A stretch of 64,000 bases of DNA from Photobacterium swingsii (GTDB lineage: Bacteria > Pseudomonadota > Gammaproteobacteria > Enterobacterales > Vibrionaceae): assembly GCF_024346715.1 (NCBI RefSeq), contig NZ_AP024852.1:682001-746000 (forward strand), given 5' to 3'. The stretch's first letter is position 1, and each line of letters starts with the position of its first letter. The notes under the pieces were generated by a model. It searched no databases, had not been told where the DNA came from, and was given only the letters and a program-made list of their open reading frames with translations. Both the position numbers and the translations under genes were made by a program. Shown one piece after another: positions 20,489 to 31,400 of this stretch.

Positions 20489-21613
20489 CTATTTTAAAAA
20501 GTTTCTCAGTTTGACTTCTTGGCTTAATGCATCTTCATATCCCAGCTGTATGAGTGATTTGATATAGCTCGGTTCAAATAATATATAACTGGTAATAGCG
20601 GCATCATCTTGTGGGCTGATTCCTATCATTCGCATTAACGCACGTGTCATGGGGGGGAGGTAGCAGTAATTATCTTGCGCGAGAGGTTCAAAAGACTGGC
20701 TAGGAAAAAGGTGAATATGGTCGACTACCTTCATGTTGAGCTTAGCACGTGCATCGTTAGGTAAGGTTTGCAATAAACGGTTGGTGCGATCGAGATGCTC
20801 TAAATCAGCGGTCAAGGTATCACTGAAGATAGTATCCATTAAATGGCCTCCCAGTGTGGCGAGTCCTGGTGTTTGGGTGTGCTCTGAGGGCTCTATCTTT
20901 TGGTTGATTAAGTTAATGATCAGGATTTTATCTGCGCCCATTTTGAGAGAAGGGCGCAGTGGTGCGAGTTGGTGAATGGAGCCATCCCCATAATAATGTC
21001 GGCCGATACGACTGGCAGGGAATACAAGGGGAATAGCGGCGGATGCCATTAAGTGATCAGTATTGAGCATAGCGCGGCGGCCTTTCGACTTCGCCCGATC
21101 CCATTCACTCAGATAAGGTTGCCCTTGAAAGAAACTGACGGATAAGCCGCTTTTATAGCTAGATGCGGTAATAGAGAGCCCGTCTAAATTGCCCGCCATA
21201 ATTTGTTTCTCAAGCCGTTCATAATTGTTCACTTGATTGAGTAATTCACGTAATGGACGGTTGTTGAGCAGCCCAAATGGCGGCCTTTCATGGTGCTGGG
21301 CCTGCATGCGAGCATACCATTGATGAGCTAAGTAACCTGTCATTCCTAGCGGGCTGGATTTGAATATTCGGCGGCTATGTAGTCGCCCCCAAATCCATTC
21401 TAGTTTTTTCACTCCAAGGCGAAAGCAGGATGCGTAACAGGCTATAGAGGTCGCGTTAATCGCCCCTGCAGAAGTTCCACAGTAGATTGAAAATGGGCTG
21501 TGATGCACACGAGGATACCATTCTGAAATGGCTTTGAGCACACCGACTTGGTAGGCTGCACGCGCACCACCACCGCTGAGTAATAAACTGATTTTAGGCT
21601 TATCCTTTGCCAT
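20489..21613 (-). CDS. Patatin-like phospholipase
   Basis: A 374-residue cytoplasmic or peripherally bound lipid acyl hydrolase. The oxyanion-hole motif SGGGARAAYQVGVL is at the N-terminus, the nucleophile elbow GTSAG (Ser48) at residues 46-50, and the catalytic Asp in GDGSIHQLAPL. No signal peptide is visible. Its substrate is unknown; related proteins act on phospholipids. Nothing in the neighbourhood fixes its role. Confidence 0.88.
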   Translation of the reverse strand: MAKDKPKISLLLSGGGARAAYQVGVLKAISEWYPRVHHSPFSIYCGTSAGAINATSIACYASCFRLGVKKLEWIWGRLHSRRIFKSSPLGMTGYLAHQWYARMQAQHHERPPFGLLNNRPLRELLNQVNNYERLEKQIMAGNLDGLSITASSYKSGLSVSFFQGQPYLSEWDRAKSKGRRAMLNTDHLMASAAIPLVFPASRIGRHYYGDGSIHQLAPLRPSLKMGADKILIINLINQKIEPSEHTQTPGLATLGGHLMDTIFSDTLTADLEHLDRTNRLLQTLPNDARAKLNMKVVDHIHLFPSQSFEPLAQDNYCYLPPMTRALMRMIGISPQDDAAITSYILFEPSYIKSLIQLGYEDALSQEVKLRNFLK

Positions 21614-21700
21614 ATCAACACCCTAACTATCCTTGTTTAACTATACAAGGTCTTGCTAGGCAGGATAAGTCTTTTTCGGTAAGGACGGGTTAGAGCCAAT

Positions 21701-21726
21701 AAAAAAGCCTCCGTAAGGGAGGCTTT
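21701..21726 (-). terminator. Rho-independent terminator after proS
   Basis: On the minus strand AAAGCCTCC/GGAGGCTTT pairs and is followed by a U-run (A-run at 21701-21706 on the plus strand). It lies 24 bases beyond the proS stop. Confidence 0.88.
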
Positions 21727-21749
21727 AAGGTATGATTTAGAGAGAGGGG

Positions 21750-23465
21750 TTAAGCGATTTTCTGCTTAATAAACTCAACCATTTCAGCAACAGGTACACC
21801 AACCTTGCTGCCGTCTTGGCGATTTTTATATTCCATCTCGCCATTTTCAAGGCTACGGTTACCGATAACGATAGTGTGAGGGATACCGATCAGCTCGTGA
21901 TCCGCAAACATAACACCTGGGCGCTCTTTACGGTCATCGAATAGCACGTCGATACCAGCTGCGGTTAGATCAGCATATAGCTTTTCAGCGGCTTCTTTAA
22001 CTTCTGCAGACTTCGCCATGTTCATCGGTACGATAGACACTTGGAAAGGTGCAATTGCTGCTGGCCAGATGATGCCGTTTTCGTCGTAGTTTTGCTCGAT
22101 AGCTGATGCAACAACACGTGATACACCAATACCGTAACAACCCATCTCTAGGATTGAGTGCTTACCGTTAGCATCAAGCACGCCACAGTTCATAGCTTCC
22201 GAGTAGGCTGTACCTAATTGGAAGATGTGACCTACTTCGATACCACGTTTTAGTTGCAGGGTACCTTTACCACATGGGCTAGGGTCGCCTTCAACAACGT
22301 TACGTAAATCTTCAACCTGACCTAGTTCAACGTCACGACCCCAGTTAATACCGAAGTAGTGCTTATCGTCAACGTTAGCGCCTGCGCCAAAGTCACTCAT
22401 TACTGCAACCGTGCGGTCAACAATGAATGGCAGCTCTAGACCAACAGGGCCTAGTGAACCTGGGCCAGCACCGATCAGTGCACGAATTTCTTCTTCCGTT
22501 GCCATCTCTAGTGGAGCCGCAACTTCTTTCAAGTTTTCAGCTTTTACTTCGTTAAGCTCGTGATCACCACGGATAATCAGTGCAACGATGTCGGCATCAA
22601 TGTCATCTGATGCTTTAACAAATAGTGTCTTAACTGTTTTCTCGATAGCCAGGCCGTGTTGCTCAACAAGTTCAGCAATTGTTTTTGCATTTGGCGTATC
22701 AACAAGCGTCATTTCTTGTGTTGGTGCAGCACATTCAGTAGCAGGTGCAAGTGCCTCTGCTTTTTCGATGTTTGCTGCGTAATCAGATTCTGTTGAGAAT
22801 GCGATCAAGTCTTCGCCGCTCTCAGCCAGTACGTGGAACTCTTGAGAGCCACTACCACCGATTGCGCCTGAGTCAGCCAGAACTGGACGGTACTCAAGAC
22901 CCATACGATCGAACGCTTTACAGTAAGCGTCGTGCATTGCATCGTAAGACTTTTGTAGGCCTTCTTTATCGATGTCAAAGCTGTAAGCATCCATCATGCT
23001 GAATTCACGTGCACGCATTACACCAAAACGAGGACGGCGTTCATCACGGAATTTAGTCTGGATTTGGTACAGATTTAGCGGAAGCTGTTTGTAAGAGCTA
23101 ACTTCGTTACGTACAAGGCTAGTGATAACCTCTTCAGCTGTTGGGCTAAGTACAAACGGACGAGCGTGACGATCAGTAAAGCGAAGTAGTTCAGGGCCCA
23201 TTTTTTCTGAGCGACCTGTTTCTTCCCAAAGTTCAAATGGCTGAACAACGGGCATCAAAGTTTCAACTGCACCTGCATTGTTGATTTCTTCGCGAACGAT
23301 GTTCTCGACCTTACGTAAAACACGCAGACCAGTAGGCAGCCAAGTGTAAAGACCTGAAGCCAGCTTACGGATCATACCTGCACGAAGCATTAGCTGGTGG
23401 CTAATAACTTCTGCGTCATTTGGGGTCTCCTTCAGGGTAGAAAGAAGATATTTACTGGTACGCAT
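21750..23465 (-). CDS. proS: Prolyl-tRNA synthetase
   Basis: A class II aminoacyl-tRNA synthetase of the bacterial type. At 571 residues it includes the editing (INS) domain between motifs 2 and 3, recognisable around [13 protein letters not shown]. Motif 2 is [24 protein letters not shown], and motif 3 with the [11 protein letters not shown] region and the C-terminal anticodon-binding domain follow. The start [32 protein letters not shown] is the usual one. It is followed by its own terminator. Confidence 0.97.
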   Translation of the reverse strand: MRTSKYLLSTLKETPNDAEVISHQLMLRAGMIRKLASGLYTWLPTGLRVLRKVENIVREEINNAGAVETLMPVVQPFELWEETGRSEKMGPELLRFTDRHARPFVLSPTAEEVITSLVRNEVSSYKQLPLNLYQIQTKFRDERRPRFGVMRAREFSMMDAYSFDIDKEGLQKSYDAMHDAYCKAFDRMGLEYRPVLADSGAIGGSGSQEFHVLAESGEDLIAFSTESDYAANIEKAEALAPATECAAPTQEMTLVDTPNAKTIAELVEQHGLAIEKTVKTLFVKASDDIDADIVALIIRGDHELNEVKAENLKEVAAPLEMATEEEIRALIGAGPGSLGPVGLELPFIVDRTVAVMSDFGAGANVDDKHYFGINWGRDVELGQVEDLRNVVEGDPSPCGKGTLQLKRGIEVGHIFQLGTAYSEAMNCGVLDANGKHSILEMGCYGIGVSRVVASAIEQNYDENGIIWPAAIAPFQVSIVPMNMAKSAEVKEAAEKLYADLTAAGIDVLFDDRKERPGVMFADHELIGIPHTIVIGNRSLENGEMEYKNRQDGSKVGVPVAEMVEFIKQKIA

Positions 23466-23526
23466 TGATGGTATCCGTTTGTTGATAAAAATTTATGTGA
23501 AGGGATCTATATTATCAGCTAATCCA

Positions 23527-24243
23527 TTACGCGCCAAAGGATTCGTCATCAATTGGCTCTAACGCGGTAACGGTAATGGCGTCAAAACTCACGGTGAACC
23601 TGACATTATAGTTAAACAGATGTACGGCGTATTGTTTATTGTCAGTTTTCCCTTTTTTGTAGGCTGGGCGTGGATCTTGCGCCAGCACTTCACTGATCAC
23701 GGCCTGGTGATAACTGGCTTTGCTTGGTTGTAGCTGCTTAATGGCTGAATCGCTAAACATCACTGGTAAGGTTTCTGGTTCTTCAGCCGCAAATCCGCCT
23801 TGTGCATCCGGTAAGCTATCGGAATACGGGATGTAAGGTTTGATATCGACGATAGGGGTCCCATCAACCAAATCAACGCCGCCTAGTTCAATGATCACAT
23901 TGCCATTTTGATGACGTACCCCTTTTAATTCTACCGCAGACATACCGATGCCATTTGGCCTGAAGGTCGCACGGCTAGCAAATACGCCAATACGCTCATT
24001 ACCACCAAGACGAGGTGGTCGAACCGTTGGGCGCCATCCGGCTTCGAGATTTTGATCAAATAAAAATAACAACCACAAATGGCTAAATTGCTCTAAGCCG
24101 CGAACCGCTTCGGCACTGTTAGCGTCACCTTGCAATACGATTTCAGCGCGCGCACTGGGCACGAGTCCAGGTTGGCGAGGCACCGCAAATTTCTCTTTGT
24201 ATGGAGAGTGAATAACACCAATAGGTTCGATAGAAACAGACAT
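23527..24243 (-). CDS. trmO: tRNA (N6-threonylcarbamoyladenosine-37 N6) methyltransferase TrmO
   Basis: It methylates the t6A37 base of tRNA-Thr with SAM. The N-terminal segment IGVIHSPYKEKFAVPRQPG and the FRPNGIGMSAVEL-GVDLVDGTPIVDIKPY core are hallmarks of the TsaA/TrmO beta-barrel family. The ATG at 24243 gives 238 residues and fits the family start; a TTG four codons upstream at 24255 is less likely. Confidence 0.92.
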   Translation of the reverse strand: MSVSIEPIGVIHSPYKEKFAVPRQPGLVPSARAEIVLQGDANSAEAVRGLEQFSHLWLLFLFDQNLEAGWRPTVRPPRLGGNERIGVFASRATFRPNGIGMSAVELKGVRHQNGNVIIELGGVDLVDGTPIVDIKPYIPYSDSLPDAQGGFAAEEPETLPVMFSDSAIKQLQPSKASYHQAVISEVLAQDPRPAYKKGKTDNKQYAVHLFNYNVRFTVSFDAITVTALEPIDDESFGA

Positions 24244-24323
24244 ACACGCATTCAAGTTAACGAGGATGCAGAAACTTTATCATAAATATACAAGGAAGGA
24301 GTTGTTGAGAATAGCTATCAAGT

Positions 24324-24353
24324 GTTACATTATAACAATTGTTATAATGTAAC
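24324..24353. promoter_or_regulatory. Perfect 30-bp palindrome, probable Zur operator
   Basis: GTTACATTATAACAA and TTGTTATAATGTAAC form a perfect inverted repeat. The TGTTATA...TATAACA-like core is typical of Zur (zinc uptake regulator) boxes. It includes a possible -10 TATAAT (24343-24348) and stands 34 bases before rpmE2, a gene class known to be Zur-repressed. Confidence 0.75.
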
Positions 24354-24387
24354 GTTTAAACCAAAAGTAAATAATAAGGATAGCATC

Positions 24388-24648
24388 ATGAAATCGGGTA
24401 TCCATCCTGAATACCGAACCGTTGTGTTTCACGACACTAGCGTTGATAAATATTTTCTGATTGGGTCAACACTTCAAACCGATCGCACAATCACTTGGCA
24501 AGATGGCAAGGATTACCCGTATTACACCTTGGATGTATCGTCGGAATCACATCCATTTTATACCGGTAGACAGCGTGTTATTTCTGCTGAAGGGCGTATG
24601 GCTAACTTTAACCGTCGCTTTGGTCAGATTGGTTCAGTAAAGGGATAA
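24388..24648 (+). CDS. rpmE2: Ribosomal protein L31 type B (zinc-independent)
   Basis: This 86-residue paralogue of L31 lacks the Cys ligands of the zinc-binding form. It can replace that form on the ribosome when zinc is scarce. The start [18 protein letters not shown] and ending [10 protein letters not shown] are typical. ATG 24388 has AAGGAT upstream; the longer frame from 24322 runs through the operator and is not real. It is followed at once by rpmJ2, and the upstream palindrome suggests Zur control. Confidence 0.95.
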   Translation: MKSGIHPEYRTVVFHDTSVDKYFLIGSTLQTDRTITWQDGKDYPYYTLDVSSESHPFYTGRQRVISAEGRMANFNRRFGQIGSVKG

Positions 24649-24652
24649 GATG

Positions 24653-24796
24653 ATGAAAGTATTAAGCTCGCTTAAGAGTGCGAAGATGCGCCACCGTGAT
24701 TGCCAAATTGTAAAGCGCAAAGGCCGCGTTTACGTGATTTGCAAATCAAATCCACGGTTTAAGGCTGTGCAAGGCAGCGGTGGTAAGAAAAAGTAG
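24653..24796 (+). CDS. rpmJ2: Ribosomal protein L36 type B (zinc-independent)
   Basis: A 47-residue basic protein beginning [17 protein letters not shown] with [22 protein letters not shown], like enterobacterial YkgO. It lacks the full zinc-ligand set of the housekeeping L36. The start is the second of two adjacent ATGs (24650 and 24653), after GGGATAAGA. It forms an operon with rpmE2, a common zinc-sparing pair. Confidence 0.93.
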   Translation: MKVLSSLKSAKMRHRDCQIVKRKGRVYVICKSNPRFKAVQGSGGKKK

Positions 24797-24858
24797 TCTG
24801 TTATTGTGGGTCGTGAGTTATATAGCAAAGGCTAGGTATAACAAAAACTAGATACAAT

Positions 24859-24880
24859 AAAGCCCCTAGTAAGGGGCTTT
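24859..24880. terminator. Hairpin between rpmJ2 and metQ
   Basis: AAAGCCCCT-AGTA-AGGGGCTTT is a 9-bp stem with short T-rich flanks on both sides. It probably ends transcription of both the rpmE2-rpmJ2 and the metNIQ units. Confidence 0.7.
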
Positions 24881-24925
24881 GTATTGGTCAGTGAGTCTCT
24901 AGTGACGCATATAGAGAAGGGTGGA

Positions 24926-25741
24926 TTACCAGCCTTTCACTACACCGCCTTGGAAGATGTCTTTGGCTGCCGTGTAAACTGCTTCTGATTGGTATGCTTT
25001 TACAAACGTTTTTACATTCTCAGCATCAACATTGTCTTGGCGAGAAACAATCAGGTTTACATATGGCGACTCTTTATCTTCAACGAATACACCGTCACGC
25101 TCAGGCGTTAGATTAATGCTGCTCGCGTAAGTGGTGTTAATAATGGCAAGCTTCACATCATCGAGTGAACGTGGAAGTTGAGCGGCTTCTAGTTCAACAA
25201 TCTTTAGGTTCTTTGGATTATCAACAATATCAAGCACTGTTGCCGCTAGGCCAGCATCGTCTTTTAGCGTTAGTAGACCTTGTTGTTGCAGTAGCAGCAG
25301 TGAGCGACCAAGGTTAGTTGGGTCGTTTGGAACAGCTACTTGATCGCCATCTTGAAGCTCATCAACCGATTTAATTTTGTTTGAGTAACCCGCGATTGGG
25401 TAAACAAAGGTGTTACCAGCGACTGTGAATTTGTAGCCACGGTCAGTAATTTGCTGATCAAGATAAGGCTTGTGTTGGAACGCATTGACATCAATCGAAC
25501 CTTCTTCAAGCGCTGCGTTTGGTGATACGTAGTCTGTGAAGGTGATTAGCTCAACATCAAGACCATATTTATCTTTGGCTTCTTTAGCTGCGACTTCTGC
25601 CACCTGTGCTTCTGACCCTGCCATTACCCCAACTTTAATCTTGGTATTATCAACCGCAGCTTCTTTTTCACCACAGCCTGTTAGTACAAGTGCAGAGGCT
25701 AGGCCTGCGACGGCAAAAATGTTTTTTAGATTAAACGCCAT
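24926..25741 (-). CDS. metQ: Methionine-binding lipoprotein MetQ
   Basis: The periplasmic substrate-binding lipoprotein of the MetNIQ importer for D- and L-methionine. The signal peptide ends in the lipobox LTGC with Cys23 as the lipidated residue. The NlpA-family body includes AFQHKPYLDQ and INTTYASSINLTP. AAGGAGAAGCAAC precedes the ATG. It is third in the metN-metI-metQ unit, 116 bases after metI. Confidence 0.95.
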   Translation of the reverse strand: MAFNLKNIFAVAGLASALVLTGCGEKEAAVDNTKIKVGVMAGSEAQVAEVAAKEAKDKYGLDVELITFTDYVSPNAALEEGSIDVNAFQHKPYLDQQITDRGYKFTVAGNTFVYPIAGYSNKIKSVDELQDGDQVAVPNDPTNLGRSLLLLQQQGLLTLKDDAGLAATVLDIVDNPKNLKIVELEAAQLPRSLDDVKLAIINTTYASSINLTPERDGVFVEDKESPYVNLIVSRQDNVDAENVKTFVKAYQSEAVYTAAKDIFQGGVVKGW

Positions 25742-25857
25742 GTTGCTTCTCCTTTATGGGGTATTCCCTGATTTTTTTAGCGAGTTAATTCAGCTAACTC
25801 GCTGTCATAATATGTTGTTGTGTTTGAATGATACGTTTTTATTACCTGATACTAAGA

Positions 25858-26544
25858 TTAGCGGTGGTCGACACGTTTGACTAAGTGATCACCTATCGAT
25901 TGAATCAGTTGGACTAAGATAACCAACATAATGACGGTGATTGCCATTACAGTGCCATCAAAGCGTTGATAACCATAACGAATGCCCACATCCCCTAGGC
26001 CACCACCGCCGACAGTTCCTGCCATTGCGGAATAGCTAACTAGCGTCACGAGTGTAATTGTTACTGCGTTAATGATGCCTGGCAGCGCTTCAGGCAAAAG
26101 CACTTTTGTGATGATTTGAGTTGGTTTAGCTCCCATCGCTTGCGCGGCTTCAACCAGACCCGTTGGCACTTCCAGTAAGGCACCTTCCACTAAGCGAGCA
26201 ATAAACGGAATGGCACCGACGGTGAGTGGAACAATTGCCGCTGCGGTTCCGATTGAGCTACCGACAATAAAGCGAGTAAAGGGAATGATCGCGACTAATA
26301 GAATAATGAATGGAATAGAGCGACCGATGTTGACCACTATGCCCAATACTTTATTAAATTTAGGATTGGCCATGAGGCCATTATCTTTAGTGAGGTGCAG
26401 TGCCACACCGAGTGGAATACCCAGTATAAAGCCAATCAGTCCCGATGCTAATACCATGGTAAGAGTTTGGCCCAGGGCTTCAATTAGTAGTTGAACCAGA
26501 CGTTCGTTGGTTTGCCACCAAGTCGCAATAGAATCAAGCAACAT
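25858..26544 (-). CDS. metI: Methionine ABC transporter permease MetI
   Basis: The inner-membrane permease of the methionine importer, with five or so membrane helices and the EAA loop seen as [25 protein letters not shown]. It has 228 residues. Its start overlaps the end of metN by 11 bases, with a GGAGGTG site inside metN, so the two are coupled. Confidence 0.95.
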   Translation of the reverse strand: MLLDSIATWWQTNERLVQLLIEALGQTLTMVLASGLIGFILGIPLGVALHLTKDNGLMANPKFNKVLGIVVNIGRSIPFIILLVAIIPFTRFIVGSSIGTAAAIVPLTVGAIPFIARLVEGALLEVPTGLVEAAQAMGAKPTQIITKVLLPEALPGIINAVTITLVTLVSYSAMAGTVGGGGLGDVGIRYGYQRFDGTVMAITVIMLVILVQLIQSIGDHLVKRVDHR

Positions 26545-27568
26545 AACCTAGCACCTCCACGTTAACTTTGTGATCACGAAGGAAGGCTACCGCATTATCG
26601 GCTGCTTGTTCCGTTCCATAAAACTCTGCCAGCATCAGGCCAAATTTGACACCACCTGCGTAATCCATATCTGAACTTAAGATACTGATGTCAATGTTGA
26701 ATTCACGTGCTACTTGGCTGATAAGCGGTGCATCGACAGATGCGCCAGTAAACTCTAAGCGGATCAGCGGATAGCTGCCTTCAATACGCTCAGGTGTCAT
26801 GCGTGCTTTGTAATCTTCTGGAATCGACAGATCCAATGTTGAGCGAATAAACTCACGAGCAAGTTCCGTTTTGGGATGAGCAAAAATATCGCCAACTGGC
26901 CCTTTTTCTACTAACTCACCATCACCTATGATGGCGACTTTTGAACAGATATTTTTCACGACATCCATTTCATGGGTGATCAACAAAATGGTGAGTTTTA
27001 GTTTGCTGTTGATCTCTTTGAGTAAGGTTAAAATTGATTGGGTTGTTGCTGGATCTAAAGCGCTGGTGGCTTCGTCGCACAGCAGTACCTTGGGATCAGA
27101 GGCCAGAGCACGCGCAATCGCTACACGTTGCTTTTGCCCACCACTTAAATTGGCAGGGTAGCTGTGGTGTTTATCCGCTAAGCCAACAAGTTGAAGTAAT
27201 TCAGTAACTTTGGCTTTGATATCTGCTTTTGGTTTATTCGCCAACTCAAGGGGTAGGGCGACATTATCAAATACAGTACGCGATGAAAGCAGGTTGAAAT
27301 GTTGAAAGATCATACCGATCTTACGGCGAGCAAGGGTTAACTCGTGGTTAGATAGCTGCGTGAGATCAACGCCATCGACTATCACTTGGCCGTTGCTTGG
27401 GCGCTCAAGTAAATTGACACAGCGGATCAGTGTGCTTTTACCAGCACCTGATGAGCCAATAACACCGAAGATGGTACCTTGTTCAATGGTAAGGTTAATA
27501 TCACGCAGAGCATGTATTTCTAACTCTCCCTGATAAAACACTTTGTCTACTCGTTTTATTTCTATCAT
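26534..27568 (-). CDS. metN: Methionine ABC transporter ATP-binding protein MetN
   Basis: The ATPase of the methionine importer. The Walker A motif GSSGAGKST is at residues 38-46. The signature [15 protein letters not shown] and Walker [14 protein letters not shown] follow. A C-terminal NIL domain (about 265-344) is the methionine-sensing trans-inhibition domain of this family. It is the first gene of the unit; AGGAAG precedes the ATG and a MetJ-box array lies about 115-160 bases upstream. Confidence 0.96.
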   Translation of the reverse strand: MIEIKRVDKVFYQGELEIHALRDINLTIEQGTIFGVIGSSGAGKSTLIRCVNLLERPSNGQVIVDGVDLTQLSNHELTLARRKIGMIFQHFNLLSSRTVFDNVALPLELANKPKADIKAKVTELLQLVGLADKHHSYPANLSGGQKQRVAIARALASDPKVLLCDEATSALDPATTQSILTLLKEINSKLKLTILLITHEMDVVKNICSKVAIIGDGELVEKGPVGDIFAHPKTELAREFIRSTLDLSIPEDYKARMTPERIEGSYPLIRLEFTGASVDAPLISQVAREFNIDISILSSDMDYAGGVKFGLMLAEFYGTEQAADNAVAFLRDHKVNVEVLGYVA

Positions 27569-27680
27569 CGAACTTCCTAGATACCAGATAAAATAATGCG
27601 TTTTGTCGTCATACGTATTGTATTTGTAACGCGTTTGTGCGAAAAGTTGAATTAAATCGCGTTATGTTGATACCGAGATT

Positions 27681-27728
27681 AGCAGTCTGGATGGCTAAGT
27701 CAATAGATATTTTTACGTCTAGACGGCT
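27681..27728. promoter_or_regulatory. Tandem MetJ boxes upstream of metN
   Basis: Six adjoining 8-base units in register resemble the met box AGACGTCT: AGCAGTCT (6/8), GGATGGCT (5/8), AAGTCAAT (2/8), AGATATTT (5/8), TTACGTCT (6/8) and AGACGGCT (7/8). MetJ binds such tandem boxes cooperatively, and the metNIQ genes are known members of its regulon. The rest of the 290-base gap between metN and gmhB shows no other clear element. Confidence 0.8.
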
Positions 27729-27858
27729 AAATGAAATCGTGATTTGAAATACCAAGTTAAATCCCTCCTCTCTATATGCTCCCTTAAAGCTGTAAATAGA
27801 TGAATCGCAACTGCTGCCGTGCCATAATCAAGCTAAATGATATATAGAGGGCTTTCCT

Positions 27859-28413
27859 TTGGCCAAACCAGCAGTTTTTATCGATCGTGATGGTGTCATT
27901 AATGTTGACCACGGTTATGTTCACACTGTAGATGATTTTGAATACATCGAGGGTGTCTTCGAAGCATGTAAGAAATTAAAAGAAATGGGTTACATGCTGG
28001 TACTGGTGACGAACCAAGCGGGTATCGCACGTGGTATGTACACTGAGGATGAATTCCTATCGTTAACAGAGTGGATGGATTGGAACTTTGTTGATAATGG
28101 CGTTGAGTTCGATGGTATTTACTACTGTCCTCACCACCCAACGGAAGGCCAAGGCGATTACTTACAAGCATGTGAGTGCCGTAAACCGAACCCAGGTATG
28201 TTTATTTCTGCGCGAGATTTCCTAAAAATTGATATGGAAAACTCAATCATGATCGGTGACAAAACCGATGACATGAAAGCGGCGCAAGCAGCCAACGTAG
28301 GCACTAAAATTCTGGTTCGTACAGGTAAGCCTGTGACTGAAGAAGGCGAGAGCCTTGCATCGGTTGTGCTAGATAGCGTCGCAGATGTACCAGCATGGGT
28401 TGCAGCGAAGTAA
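27859..28413 (+). CDS. gmhB: D-glycero-beta-D-manno-heptose 1,7-bisphosphate 7-phosphatase
   Basis: A HAD-superfamily phosphatase that removes the 7-phosphate in the ADP-heptose pathway for the lipopolysaccharide inner core. The nucleophile motif is FIDRDGVIN, with zinc ligands in [21 protein letters not shown] and the acid pair in [12 protein letters not shown]. It has 184 residues. The start is TTG 27859 (TTG GCC AAA CCA); no ATG is available nearby. The pathway partner gmhA is at 61286. Confidence 0.94.
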   Translation: MAKPAVFIDRDGVINVDHGYVHTVDDFEYIEGVFEACKKLKEMGYMLVLVTNQAGIARGMYTEDEFLSLTEWMDWNFVDNGVEFDGIYYCPHHPTEGQGDYLQACECRKPNPGMFISARDFLKIDMENSIMIGDKTDDMKAAQAANVGTKILVRTGKPVTEEGESLASVVLDSVADVPAWVAAK

Positions 28414-28440
28414 GTCGCATTCTTTACCTATTGCTAAAAA

Positions 28441-28464
28441 AACAGGTCGCTTAGGCGACCTGTT
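28441..28464. terminator. Hairpin terminator between gmhB and the metalloprotease gene
   Basis: AACAGGTCGC-TTAG-GCGACCTGTT is a perfect 10-bp stem with T-rich plus-strand tail and A-run on the left side. It can serve both convergent genes. Confidence 0.85.
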
Positions 28465-28485
28465 TTCGTTTTGGATAATACTTAC

Positions 28486-31400
28486 TTAGCGGTTATCCAG
28501 TGGTAAAATTTCTAGTACCTGTTGATAACGGTTGGCGAGCTTAAGGAGTTTCGCTTGCTGTTTAGTCTCGTCAAACTGAGCCAGTGTGATGTGCTTTAAC
28601 TTGAGTGTGCTGTTATCGATATTGGGATCAAGAAGCTGGTTTAGTTCCTTGATAAACTGAATCATCTGGAATGCCAACCCGTTGGCAGGACTGGCGTAGT
28701 AGCTTTGGCCATTTTTACGGACAAAGGTTTCGAGTTGGCTCACATGATCGTTACTGCTACGTAATGAAACATACTGCGCTAACTTATCACCATGGGTGTA
28801 ATAGCCTGTTTGACTATCACTAAACTGCACTACCAGCTTGAGTAGTGCTTCAATTTGGCTGTATTCACCTTTGTGAGGCAAGTTATAGAAGCGCTTGAGG
28901 TTCTTGGCGTAGTAAGGGGCCGCTTCTACTTTGGTATTTAGCTCAAAGGTTGTGAAGTCACCTTGTGGTGCAACTGCGTTGCCTTCTCGGTCTCTGAATA
29001 ATTGAGTACCGAGTATGGTTTGAGCATTGTTTGTACCAAGGGCGATATCATCAAGCAAGATTGTAAAGATATCGTAGTTGATATAACCATTACCACCCGT
29101 TGGGACAATGTAAGGCAAATCAACCAAAGCACTATCGGTCCGATCAGTGGTGCGTCGGATACCATCTCGCTCTAACAAGGCTGCCATTGCGGCAAATTTA
29201 TCGGGCCAGAAACCGTAGTAATCAAACATACCGACATAATTAAACTTCGGGTTCACATTGGGGGCTTTACCGCTGTTGAGCATTTTGCCCGCTTCAGCTA
29301 ACAGTGTTTGCCCTTGGCTGGTTAAGTAGGACTCAATCGCTGGATGGAAGCAGCTTTGTGGTACTTCCCCTTGAGCGAGCTGGCTGCGCACCGCACTTTG
29401 GTAAATGACATCGTTCAGTGTACGGTAACTCACTTCACCAACTGCATTTTGAACTTCACACTGATGATCTGGCTGAATAACCAGATTTACAAGGTTATTT
29501 CTGAGTTCATCAATGCCTTGCGCCATGCCACAGAAGTAATCGAAGTTAAAATCTGACACTGGCCATATTTCCATTTGGCCGGTACAGACAGGGTCCGTTT
29601 GAGCAATGAATAGACGGTCGGCATCACTCCAACCTATGTATTGTGACATACGATCGAACATTTGAATGTTTTCACGCCAATTCATGAAAGTGTTGACGCG
29701 GCCAATGGCGTAATCACTTAGTGTTGATTCATCAAAGTTTTTACGATTATTTCTCTGGGTGCTTAGCGAGAAATGTTCGTAGTAACGCTGCCAGTTATAA
29801 TTGTTGATCTCACTATGATTTCGACCTTCGTCATGGCGATTACAGTCAGTGTTTAAGCTGACATTGCCATCGGTGCAGTATTTGAATTCACGCAAAACCT
29901 TATCGCCTGGGACTTTATCACTCCACTTATCGTCTAATACGGCGTCATTAACTGCAGCACTTAAAACACCATCGCTTAAGCGTGGATCTAAGTGAGTATT
30001 TTCAGCAAAGAAAGCAGTTTTGAGTTCTTTATCATAAACACTTAAGTCAAAGTATTTTGGTGATACGGCATCGGCCTCTGATGCTGAACCGAATGTGGAT
30101 ACTTCAACTTGGCGTTTGTAAGCGAAACGCAATGCGGCTTTGTCGTAGAGGCCAAAGACAGGTAATGCATCCATCATTGATGGGTTATAGTCCATGATAG
30201 AGCTGTACGCTGGGATGTATTTTAGGCCGTGATTATGCGCCTGCTGTTTGGTGAAGAAGTTGGTATCGTCATTACTGCCTTGGAAGTTATGGCGTAACCC
30301 TAAGTTATGACCTATTTCATGAACTAAGGTTTTTGCATAGTAAATACCAGCCAAAATACGACCGACATGTGTCTGTTGCTCTATGGTTAGCTGGTCCCAG
30401 CGTTTCAGTTGGGTACGTTCATTGTCTGACCATACATAGGCATCCTCAGAGGTAAAATCGATTGACTGACCGGCAACGACCATAGTGGGCAGCATTTTTT
30501 CCGTGGTACTCGACCATAAGCTCGAAACAGGAAACATATTGTGTTCGGCCCATAGGCGCTTTTCGAGTTCGTTAATTTCGACTAGGTCAAGCGGGGTCAG
30601 CGTATCTTGAGGGATTTGGTTAAGTTCGTTTAAGGCTTTTAATGCGTTATCAATCGGTTCACTGGCCTGCATTTGTGCTGCTGGTGGTAAAGTATTTGAG
30701 GCGACCGATACGATTAAATCAGCATTGCTTTCGAGGGGGGTGCCATCAGGAGTGGAATACGATAAAGCAACGGGTGCAGCAGATAGTTGCTCGTTTTCCT
30801 GTTTTGGCATTGGCTTAACATTACCTTGGTTATATTGGATCGCGATGCGATCCCATAAACGGTAAGCGATGCTCTCTAATACACCTGAATATTGGTTAAC
30901 ATGTGCATGAACAATCTCCCCTGTAACGGGGTTGACTGCTGAAGGTCCGTATCCTGCTAATCCATTTTGTAGCGGTTCGTGGATAAGGTTGATCACGTTG
31001 TAGCGTAGATCGCCAGAGCGCTTACCAGAAGGTTGATGCAAAGTAATACTAGGTACGCCAACTTTAGTTAGTTGCGGATTGATCCTGTCTATCACATCTA
31101 TGGTGATTTGCTTATAAAACTGGGTTGCTGGGTTTATATCGAAGCTATCGGATAAGTGATAGTCGACACTTCCTTGTGTCGGGTTGAAACGGTGCATGTA
31201 GTGAATACGGTTACCATCTTGGGTATTGTTTCCTAGGTGGTCGGGGCGAGAGACTTGTGAGGCAAACATACCAAAAGTATCTTCATCGCCTTTAGGGTAA
31301 AGAACAGGCTCATAATCTTGGCTCTGCACGGCACTCAGAGGGACAAACGAATAAAAGTTTGAAACCGTAAAAGTCAGGTTATTAAAGTCGATACCATCAT

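Noticed and set aside
27569..27680. SAM riboswitch before metN
   Set aside because: No SAM-riboswitch core was recognised; the met-box array explains methionine control.
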